11,105 nucleotides of DNA, taken from assembly GCF_000966975.1 (NCBI RefSeq), contig NZ_JZWV01000089.1, forward strand, positions 1 to 11,105, in the 5' to 3' direction. The position numbers were made by a program, and so were the translations under genes. Under the pieces are notes generated by a model. That model was not told the DNA's origin. It saw nothing but the letters and a program-made list of their open reading frames with translations, and did not search any database. Source of the DNA: Streptomyces katrae (GTDB taxonomy: Bacteria > Actinomycetota > Actinomycetes > Streptomycetales > Streptomycetaceae). The stretch's first letter is position 1, and each line of letters starts with the position of its first letter. Positions 6,279 to 11,105 of this stretch are shown piece after piece.

Positions 6279-6695
6279 TCAGGCCGCACGGGTCATCCGG
6301 TTGGCGAACGTCGAGAGCGTGTACGCGCCGATGCCGAGCACGACCTCGAGGGCGTTGCGCCGGGTGTACCCGTGGGCCTGGAACTCCGCCAGTTCCCCGT
6401 CGCTCACCGCGCCCGAGGAGGCGAGGACCTGACGGGTGAACCGGCGGACGGCTTCGATCCGCCGGGGATCCGGCGCCGGACCGAGAGCGGAGACCTTGGC
6501 CTCGTGCATGTCGATGCAGAGGTGGCATTGGTTGTGCGCGGCGACGGTCAGGATGACGGCCTCGCGGGAGTGCGGGTCGAGCGTGGTCGCCTCGAACCTG
6601 CCGGCGAGCGCGAGGAAGGCGTCCAGCGTCTCCGGGGAGGTCTCCTTCAGCAGGGCCACGGCGTGGGCGGTGCGGGCGGACATGTCGGTGGACAA
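6279..6695 (-). CDS. AhpD-like carboxymuconolactone decarboxylase-family protein
   Basis: This is a small thiol-active protein of the AhpD/CMD family, which reduces peroxides or supports peroxiredoxin systems in the cytoplasm. The core EAVILTVAAHNQCHLCIDMHEAKV (45-68) carries the CxxC pair C57/C60 and H64. A helical second half (RRIEAVRRFTRQVLASSG and NALEVVLGIGAYTLSTFANR) completes the single CMD domain. Length is 138 residues from a TTG start at 6695, chosen because AGGGGAG lies 5 nt upstream; the in-frame ATG at 6683 (134 residues) is 17 nt from that site. The divergent MarR gene starts only 24 bp away and is probably its regulator, sensing peroxides, quinones or phenolics. The neighbouring tyrosinase makes quinones, but a functional link is only a guess. 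Confidence 0.85.
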   Translation of the reverse strand: MSTDMSARTAHAVALLKETSPETLDAFLALAGRFEATTLDPHSREAVILTVAAHNQCHLCIDMHEAKVSALGPAPDPRRIEAVRRFTRQVLASSGAVSDGELAEFQAHGYTRRNALEVVLGIGAYTLSTFANRMTRAA

Positions 6696-6706
6696 GGCGA
6701 CTCCCC

Positions 6707-6728
6707 TAGGATGGACAACATGGTTGAC
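6707..6728 (+). promoter_or_regulatory. Leaderless -10 of the MarR gene and candidate MarR operator
   Basis: TAGGAT (6707-6712) fits the TAnnnT -10 consensus and ends 7 nt before the ATG at 6720, the spacing of leaderless actinomycete transcripts. Right behind it lies GACAAC-atg-GTTGAC (6714-6728), an inverted repeat with one mismatch spanning the start codon, a plausible autoregulatory MarR site. No convincing -35 is visible. Confidence 0.4.
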
Positions 6729-7247
6729 GATGCGCGCGAGGAAAACGTAAACCAGGTTGTCGATCCGGGCAAGGGTGTTTCCGACACCCCGGGCTTCGAG
6801 CTGCCGTTGCTGCTGTTCGGCGGGTTCCGCACCCTGATCGACCGCCTGCACGCCCGGCTGGCGGAGGAGGGCCATCCCGACCTGCGCCCCGCGTACGGGT
6901 TCGCCATGCAGGCCGTCGGCATCGGGGGTGCCACCGCCAGTGAGATCGGGCGGCGCCTCGGCGTCTCCAAGCAGGCCGCGGGCAAGACGGTCGACCGCCT
7001 GGTGGCGCTCGGGTACGCCGAGCGCAGGGACGACGCCCGGGACGCGCGCCGCAAGACGGTCCACCTCACCCCGCACGGCCTCGCCGGCCTCCGCCGCTCG
7101 GCGGCCGTCTTCGACGAACTCCGCGCGGAATGGGCCGCCGTCCTCGGCACGGAGCGCGTCCGGAACATCGAGGACGCCCTGCGCGAGGTCGTCCCCGCCG
7201 AGACGGCCTTCCGTCTCGACGCGACGAGCTGGCTGGGCGGCGTCTAG
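6720..7247 (+). CDS. MarR-family transcriptional regulator
   Basis: This is a 175-residue dimeric winged-helix regulator. The DNA-binding part is ATASEIGRRLGVSKQAAGKTVDRLVALGYAERRDDARDARRKTVHLTPHG (71-120): helix-turn-helix, then the charged beta-wing D-x-R-D-x-R with the typical LTPxG end. Flanking helices (28-65 and 125-160) would form the dimer and ligand interface. There is no cysteine, so it is more likely ligand-responsive than a thiol-oxidation sensor. The start is ATG 6720, because a -10 hexamer TAGGAT lies 7 nt before it and no good Shine-Dalgarno exists; ATG 6711 (178 residues) overlaps that hexamer. It is divergent from and very close to the AhpD-like gene, the usual arrangement for a MarR repressor and its target. 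Confidence 0.9.
   Translation: MVDDAREENVNQVVDPGKGVSDTPGFELPLLLFGGFRTLIDRLHARLAEEGHPDLRPAYGFAMQAVGIGGATASEIGRRLGVSKQAAGKTVDRLVALGYAERRDDARDARRKTVHLTPHGLAGLRRSAAVFDELRAEWAAVLGTERVRNIEDALREVVPAETAFRLDATSWLGGV
6744..6772 (-). promoter_or_regulatory. Candidate promoter of the AhpD-like gene inside the marR 5' end
   Basis: On the minus strand TTGCCC (6772-6767) and TACGTT (6749-6744) are separated by exactly 17 nt, resembling a primary-sigma promoter. The predicted transcript would start near 6737 and have a leader of about 40 nt with an AGGGGAG ribosome site. The promoter lies within the first codons of the divergent MarR gene. A GTTGTC (6756-6761) between its hexamers is the reverse complement of GACAAC at 6714. 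Confidence 0.35.
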
Positions 7248-7249
7248 GT

Positions 7250-7335
7250 CTGTCGCGGCAGGCGGTCGAGTGCGGGATCAACCGCCTCGAGCGCCACCGC
7301 GCCGTCGCCACCGGCTACGACGAACTCACCGCAGG
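7250..7335 (+). pseudogene. Relic of an IS5-type transposase (C-terminal scrap)
   Basis: The frame starting at 7250 reads [28 protein letters not shown]. This closely matches the C-terminal signature of IS5-family DDE transposases common in Streptomyces ([26 protein letters not shown], as I recall it), which normally lies near the last catalytic Glu. Only about 28 codons remain; nothing upstream (coding region of marR) or downstream continues the transposase. I see no terminal inverted repeats. It marks an old insertion between the two convergent genes. Confidence 0.7.
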
Positions 7336-7368
7336 ACGGGCCCGGCAGAAGGCGGTTGCGCATGTGGT

Positions 7369-8031
7369 TCATGCCTTCTCGGCGGGCCGGGTGAACCGGT
7401 TGGCCGGTGCTCCTCGGAGCCTGCCGTCCGGAAGTCCGCGGCCGTAGGCCAGCAGCAGCAGGTCCTGGGCGGTGCCGAACACGGGCACGCCCGAGCCGTA
7501 GGACCAGTCGAGGTCCTCGGCGCACAGCCGCACTCCGTCGAGGTCGGCTCCGAAGAACTTCAGGGTGCCGGGCCGGACGGCGTCGAGCAGGATGCGCAGC
7601 CGCTCCTCGGGGACGTGCCGGTCCAGGCCGAGGGCGACGGTGATGTCCAGCCCGTGCACGACGTCGTGGCCGAGTGCAGCGGCGAGCCCACCGACCGGGG
7701 GTGTCCAGGGATGGTCGGCGTTGTCCCGCAGGAAGGCGGCGAGTGCGGTGGTGGAATGGGCGGCCGCATCCCTGCGCGCGACCCGGTCGGTCATGCGGTG
7801 GAGGTTGCCGCGCGCCGCGGCCAGCTCGCGGAGCGTCGCGGGCAAGGAGAGCCGGAACCCCATCGACATGTGCGCCGCGACCTCACGGACCCGCCATCCC
7901 GCACAGAGGCTCTGCCTGCCCCACTGGTCGGCTCGCAAGCTGTCGAGCAGGTCCGCCAGTTCCCGGCGTTCCGCAGCGATCGCGGCCCTGACCTGGGTGT
8001 TCTTCCCCTTGCGGGCTGTCGTGTTCTCCAT
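7369..8031 (-). CDS. Maleylpyruvate isomerase / mycothiol-dependent enzyme family protein (DinB fold)
   Basis: This 220-residue protein is of the MDMPI/DinB-like four-helix family, in which mycothiol-dependent maleylpyruvate isomerase and many uncharacterised actinobacterial enzymes fall. The N-terminal domain has the family block SLCAGWRVREVAAHMS (41-56) with metal-type H54, and a second block ALGHDVVHGLDI (119-130) whose H122 and H126 are the likely further ligands. The C-terminal part (about 150-215) matches the small alpha/beta domain seen in longer members (KFFGADLDGVRL, LLLLAYGR, RLRGAPANRF). The ATG at 8031 has no strong ribosome site. The substrate is unknown: it could be a mycothiol transfer, isomerisation or detoxification reaction. 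The LysR gene, divergent with 71 bp between, is the likely regulator. The 121-bp gap on the other side holds the transposase relic. Confidence 0.82.
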   Translation of the reverse strand: MENTTARKGKNTQVRAAIAAERRELADLLDSLRADQWGRQSLCAGWRVREVAAHMSMGFRLSLPATLRELAAARGNLHRMTDRVARRDAAAHSTTALAAFLRDNADHPWTPPVGGLAAALGHDVVHGLDITVALGLDRHVPEERLRILLDAVRPGTLKFFGADLDGVRLCAEDLDWSYGSGVPVFGTAQDLLLLAYGRGLPDGRLRGAPANRFTRPAEKA

Positions 8032-8059
8032 GCGGTCAAGCCTGCCGCCGACCGCTGTA

Positions 8060-8094
8060 TATCTCCAATAGATGCTTTTGCTGGTAACTAGAAT
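8060..8094 (+). promoter_or_regulatory. LysR-type operator and leaderless lysR -10
   Basis: In the 71-bp divergent region, T8060-N11-A8072 with arms ATCT (8061-8064) and AGAT (8070-8073) fits the LysR-type T-N11-A box. TAGAAT (8089-8094) fits the -10 consensus and ends 8 nt before the lysR ATG. With no Shine-Dalgarno in between, a leaderless lysR message is likely. The operator would overlap the lysR promoter, giving autoregulation plus control of the minus-strand gene. Confidence 0.5.
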
Positions 8095-8102
8095 CGCCGG
8101 TT

Positions 8103-9020
8103 ATGGAACTTCGTCATCTCCGTTACTTCGTCTCGGTGGTCGAGGAGGGCGGTTTCACTCGCGCCGCGGCCCGGCTGCATCTGGCTCAGCCCGGCCTGAG
8201 CGCCCAGATCCGCCAGTTGGAGAAGGAGCTGGGGCAGCCCCTGCTCGACCGCTCCGGCCGGTCGGTGACGCTGACGGAGGTGGGCCGGGCGGTCCTGCCG
8301 TACGCCCGCGCCGCACTGGCCGCCGCGGAGTCGGTGCGGCAGACGGCCGATGCGTACACGGGGCTGCTGCGCGGCCGGGTCAGGCTCGGGCTGGTCTCCG
8401 GCGCCACCGGCCACGTCTTCGACATCGCCGCTCTACTCGCGGACTTCCACGAAGCCCATCCCTCGGTGGAGGTGGCCCTCACCGAGGACGCCACGGAGCG
8501 GATGCAGGCCGCGCTCCTGGCCGGCGAGCTCGACATCGCCGTCCTCGGCACGGCGGAGGAGGTACCCCCTCCCGGAGTGGCCTTCCAGACGGTGATCGAT
8601 GTCCCGCTGGTTGCCGCTGTCGCGCCGGGTGACCCGGTTCTCGGTCGCGTCGACGGTACGAGCGTCCCGCTCGCCGGTCTGCGGGACCTGCCGCTGATCT
8701 GCCTGCCGCGCGGCACCGGGGTGCGCGCGGCGCTCGAACGCGGCTGCGCGCAGGCGGGGTTCCGGCCCCGGGTCGCCTTCGAGGCGGCAGCCCCGCACGT
8801 GCTCTCGCGCCTTGCCGCGCGGGGCCTGGGCATCGCCGTGCTGCCCGCCGGTGAGGACGGGTCGCCCCTCGACGGGCAGCTTCGCACCCTGCGGATCGTC
8901 CGGCCCGAGATGCGTGCCCGCATCGCCCTCGCCTGGCAGGCCGGCGGTCCTTCGAGCCCCGCGGCCCGGGTTTTCCTCGAGCGCCTGCGCGATGCCCTTC
9001 CCAAGCCGGCCGGTTCGTAG
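8103..9020 (+). CDS. LysR-family transcriptional regulator
   Basis: This 305-residue regulator has the standard LysR layout. The N-terminal winged HTH is MELRHLRYFVSVVEEGGFTRAAARLHLAQPGLSAQIRQLEKELGQPLLDR (1-50), then a linker helix (55-88) and a periplasmic-binding-like effector domain (about 92-300). The effector domain starts GRVRLGLVSGATGHVF and has DIAVLGTAEE in the first subdomain hinge. Length and motifs are normal. It lies divergent to the mycothiol-enzyme-like gene, its most likely target, and convergent with the DJ-1-family gene (39 bp between stops, no clean hairpin). The effector cannot be predicted. There is no ribosome site before the ATG, which lies 8 nt after a TAGAAT -10 hexamer. 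Confidence 0.95.
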   Translation: MELRHLRYFVSVVEEGGFTRAAARLHLAQPGLSAQIRQLEKELGQPLLDRSGRSVTLTEVGRAVLPYARAALAAAESVRQTADAYTGLLRGRVRLGLVSGATGHVFDIAALLADFHEAHPSVEVALTEDATERMQAALLAGELDIAVLGTAEEVPPPGVAFQTVIDVPLVAAVAPGDPVLGRVDGTSVPLAGLRDLPLICLPRGTGVRAALERGCAQAGFRPRVAFEAAAPHVLSRLAARGLGIAVLPAGEDGSPLDGQLRTLRIVRPEMRARIALAWQAGGPSSPAARVFLERLRDALPKPAGS

Positions 9021-9059
9021 AACGCCTCTGTCTCCGGTGGCCGGTTCGGTTCGCCGGTT

Positions 9060-9788
9060 CTAGGCCGTACGCAGGACGGTGCCGCGGCGTTCGAACTCCA
9101 GGAGGGTCTCCACCCCGGAGGCCGCCTCGGAGCCGAGTTCGCGTTCCAGGAGCCAGAGGGCGGCGTCGATGCCGGAGCTGACGCCGCCCGCGCAGACGAG
9201 GTCGCCGTCGTCGACGACGCGGGCGTCGCGGACGTCGTGGCCGAGGTCGCGCAGGTCCTGCTTGGCCCGGACGTGGGTGGTGCAGGGGCGGCCGTCGAGC
9301 AGGCCGGCCGCGTGCAGGAGGAAGACGCCGGTGCAGACGCCGACCAGGGTGAGGCCGGGGCGTACGGCCCGGCGCAGGGCCTGCGGGAGGGTGCCCTTGT
9401 CGATCTCGGCCCAGACGCCGGCGCCGTCGCGCTTGCGGTAGCCGCCGCCGAGGACGACGACCGCGTCGGCGGAGGAGGGGTCCCAGCGGCCCGGTACCTC
9501 GATCTGCGTGCCGAAGGCCGCCCGGACGCGGCCCGGGCGGCCGGTGGTCACCAGGGTGGGCACCACCGGCCGGCCGAGGGCCGCGGCGAGGGCGAACACC
9601 TCCAGGGGACCGAAGAGGTCGAGCTCCTCCACGCCGTCGAAGGCGACGAGGTGGACGCGCAGGGGGCCGGACGCACGGCTGGGGGCGGGGGCGGCCGCCG
9701 CAGGGGCGGCGGCTGTCCAGCCGGCCGCGAGGGCCGCGCCGCCGGTCAGGGTGGTCGCGAGTAAGTGCCGTCGGTTGAAGTCGCTCAT
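9060..9788 (-). CDS. Tat-exported DJ-1/PfpI-family protein (isocyanide hydratase-like)
   Basis: This 242-residue protein has the DJ-1/PfpI (class I glutamine amidotransferase-like) fold. Residues 1-33 form a twin-arginine signal (NRRHLL, then an Ala-rich hydrophobic stretch ending APAAAA). The domain opens with LRVHLVAFDGVEELDLFGPLEVFALA (43-68), where D57 matches the Asp of the isocyanide hydratase subgroup. The nucleophile elbow GVCTGVFLLHAAGLLDGR (150-167) holds C152-T153, and GGVSSGIDAALWLLE (201-215) is the usual third motif. Most relatives are cytoplasmic hydratases or the sensor half of AraC-type regulators; no AraC DNA-binding domain follows here. The ATG at 9788 is chosen because it places the RR motif correctly; its ribosome site is weak and the frame stays open upstream through repeats. 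The substrate is unknown. Confidence 0.85.
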   Translation of the reverse strand: MSDFNRRHLLATTLTGGAALAAGWTAAAPAAAAPAPSRASGPLRVHLVAFDGVEELDLFGPLEVFALAAALGRPVVPTLVTTGRPGRVRAAFGTQIEVPGRWDPSSADAVVVLGGGYRKRDGAGVWAEIDKGTLPQALRRAVRPGLTLVGVCTGVFLLHAAGLLDGRPCTTHVRAKQDLRDLGHDVRDARVVDDGDLVCAGGVSSGIDAALWLLERELGSEAASGVETLLEFERRGTVLRTA

Positions 9789-9841
9789 GCCGAGGTGGTC
9801 GTCCGACGGTGGCGGGGAGTTCCCGGCCGACCAGAACGGCG

Positions 9842-10173
9842 CGGTCAGCCGGTCCGGCGCGACCGGCCAGCCCCGTGCGGTCAACCCGCCCGGCAAGGCC
9901 AGGCCAGGCCAGCCGATCCGGCACGGTCAACCGGCCCGGCGCGACCGGCCAGCCCCACGCGGTCAATCCGCCCGGCAAGGCCAGGCCAGCCGGTGCGGCA
10001 CGGCCGGCCAACCCACGCGGTCAACCGGCCCGGCCAGGCCAGCCGGTCCTGCACGGTCGGCCCGTGCGGCACGGCCGGCCGAGCCGGCGCGGTCACGAGC
10101 GCGGTCAACCGGCCCGGTAAGGTCAACCGGTCCAGCGGTGGTCAGCCAATGCGGCGGTGGTCAGCCGGTCCGG
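9842..10173. repeat. Imperfect tandem and interspersed repeat array (CGGTCAACCGGCCCGG core)
   Basis: This fills most of the 372-bp gap between the DJ-1-family gene and the phosphotransferase pseudogene. Copies of CGGTCAACCGGCCCGG or near variants begin at 9842, 9878, 9924, 9960, 10018, 10102, 10121 and 10159. The blocks 9842-9923 and 9924-10005 are an imperfect 82-bp tandem duplication, with GGCAAGGCCAGGCCAG-type filler between cores. The core has GGT-ca-ACC dyad arms and on the minus strand shows TTGACC. Open frames through this block are low-complexity (Gly, Pro, Ala, Arg) by-products of the repeat, not genes. The last core overlaps the pseudogene stop. Confidence 0.8.
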
Positions 10174-11082
10174 TGGTGGTCGGTGAGGGCTTCTGTCGTG
10201 GTGCGGTGGGCGACGGCGGCGAGGGTTGGGTTGGTCTCGCGGTAGTAGTGCTCGGCGGTGAGGCCGAAGCAGAGCGCCCAGCCGCGGCCGCGGGCCCAGG
10301 TGGCCTCGTCCGCCCCGGACGCCTCGCGGAACGTGCCGCGGGTCTCGGCCGTCAGCAGGGTCCAGGCGGCCATCGTGTCGCAGGCGGGGTCTCCGGCGCC
10401 CACCCCGCCGAAGTCGATGACGGCCCGCAGCCGGCCGTCGCGGGCCAGCAGGTTGCCCGGCAGGAGGTCGCCGTGCAGCCAGACGGGGGCGCCCTCCCAC
10501 TGCGGGAGCCGCAGGGTCTCCTCCCAGAGGGCGGTGGCCGCGGCCGCGTCATGGGTCCCGTCCGCGCCGAGGTCACGGATCGCGGCACGGACGTCCTCGT
10601 CGCGGGTGGCGACCGGGCCGCCGCGGAAGGACGCCGGCGCGCCGGTCGCGTCGACCCCGCGCAGGGCCGCGACGAAGCGGCCGAGTCCGAGGGCGGTCGC
10701 GTGCAGGTCGGTGACGGGTTCGTCGAAGAGGTTCTCGCCCTCCAGCCAGCGGTACACCGACCAGGGGTACGGGAAGCCCTCGCCGGCGACGCCCTGGCCC
10801 AGCGGCTCGGGCACGTCCAGCGGGAGGTGCGGGGCGAGGCGGGGGAGCCAGCGGTTCTCCTTGGCGGTTCTCCTTGGCCACGTCGGCGGCGGCGCCCGGG
10901 ATCCGGGGCAGCCGCACCGCCATGCCGTCGCCGAGCCGGTACATGGCGTTGTCCGTTCCGGCGGAGACCACCCTGGTGACGGGGAGGCCGGCCCACTGCG
11001 GGAACTGGGCGCGGATCAGCGCGCGGACGAGGGACTCGTCGGTGTCGGCCTCGTCGGCGTGCATCTTCGCGCTGGTGGCCAT
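10161..11082 (-). pseudogene. Aminoglycoside-phosphotransferase-fold (APH) kinase broken by a 13-bp duplication
   Basis: As a whole this is a small-molecule kinase of the APH/choline-kinase fold. The N-terminal part starts at ATG 11082 (GAGGAG at 11092-11087, 4 nt upstream) and runs MATSAKMH through GTDNAMYRLGDGMAVRLPR to DVAKENR. There the reading frame shifts. The C-terminal part continues in another frame from about 10850 to the stop at 10161, with WSVYRWLEGENLF, the catalytic loop HGDLLPGN and metal-binding IDFGG. Deleting one copy of the duplicated 13 bp joins them seamlessly as AKENRWLPRLAPHLPLDVPEPL, giving 302 residues with HGDLLPGN at 199-206 and IDFGG at 218-222. Substrate is unknown; many such Streptomyces proteins are annotated as aminoglycoside phosphotransferases without proof. 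As written, only a truncated peptide of about 75 native residues plus a frameshifted tail would be made. Confidence 0.88.
10852..10877 (-). repeat. 13-bp tandem duplication that shifts the APH frame
   Basis: CGGTTCTCCTTGG occurs twice back to back without mismatch (10852-10864 and 10865-10877). Thirteen is not a multiple of three, so the extra copy causes the frameshift in the APH gene. Perfect tandem copies fit replication slippage, which can revert; a sequencing or assembly artefact is possible but less usual for a 13-bp unit. Confidence 0.92.
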
Positions 11083-11105
11083 GCGGCTCCTCGTGAGGGT
11101 GGGGT

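Noticed and set aside
4972..8031. One large operon from melC1 rightwards
   Set aside because: Genes after melC2 alternate in strand and are separated by hairpins; only melC1 and melC2 are co-directional and overlapping.
9021..9059. Terminator between lysR and the DJ-1-family gene
   Set aside because: The gap shows only direct repeats of CCGGTTCG, not an inverted repeat; no clean stem could be drawn.
9842..10173. CRISPR array
   Set aside because: Repeat cores are about 16 bp, imperfect and unevenly spaced; the spacers themselves share sequence and no cas genes are near.
10632..10791. Two further CGCCGGCG motifs as LmbU sites
   Set aside because: Both lie inside the APH coding region, where the octamer is expected by base composition.
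9765..10979. 404-codon plus-strand frame and its minus-strand partner through the repeat block, resembling a low-complexity Gly/Pro/Arg protein
   Set aside because: The composition follows from the GC repeat units and from antisense reading of the APH gene; there is no start context and no domain.

Overview
The window is high-GC actinomycete DNA, almost certainly Streptomyces. Supporting signs are the GC-rich third codon positions, GTG and TTG starts, a MelC1/MelC2 tyrosinase operon, a mycothiol-type enzyme, Tat signal peptides, GC-rich hairpin terminators without U-tracts and an LmbU-family regulator. No rRNA, tRNA, CRISPR array or intact mobile element was seen.

Left part (1-3122) is the most informative. 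An LmbU-family regulator (143-853, +) faces a KtzT-like piperazate synthase (879-1553, -) across a shared hairpin that overlaps both stop codons. The synthase is divergent from a flavin-dependent L-ornithine N5-hydroxylase of the KtzI/PvdA/SidA family (1773-3122, +), with a 219-bp promoter region between them. Together the two enzymes would convert L-ornithine to N5-hydroxyornithine and then, by N-N bond formation, to L-piperazic acid, a building block of nonribosomal peptides. No NRPS gene lies in the window. The assembly line may lie beyond the left edge, and this may be the right-hand border of a piperazate natural-product cluster.

Middle part (3371-6254): a secreted endonuclease/exonuclease/phosphatase-family protein (-), a small unrecognised protein (-), then the tyrosinase operon melC1-melC2 (+), translationally coupled by a 4-bp overlap. 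The MelC1 caddie carries a Tat signal ending in a lipobox, and MelC2 carries an in-frame 15-bp tandem duplication.

Right part (6279-9788) holds two redox or detoxification pairs, each with a divergent regulator: an AhpD-like protein (-) with a MarR regulator (+), and a mycothiol-dependent-enzyme-like protein (-) with a LysR regulator (+). MarR and LysR both look leaderless, with a -10 hexamer 7-8 nt before the ATG. A scrap of an IS5-type transposase lies between the two pairs. A Tat-exported DJ-1/PfpI-family protein (-) follows.

Right end (9789-11105): about 330 bp of imperfect tandem repeats built on a CGGTCAACCGGCCCGG core, then an aminoglycoside-phosphotransferase-fold gene (-) broken by one 13-bp tandem duplication. 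Removing one copy restores a complete 302-residue protein.
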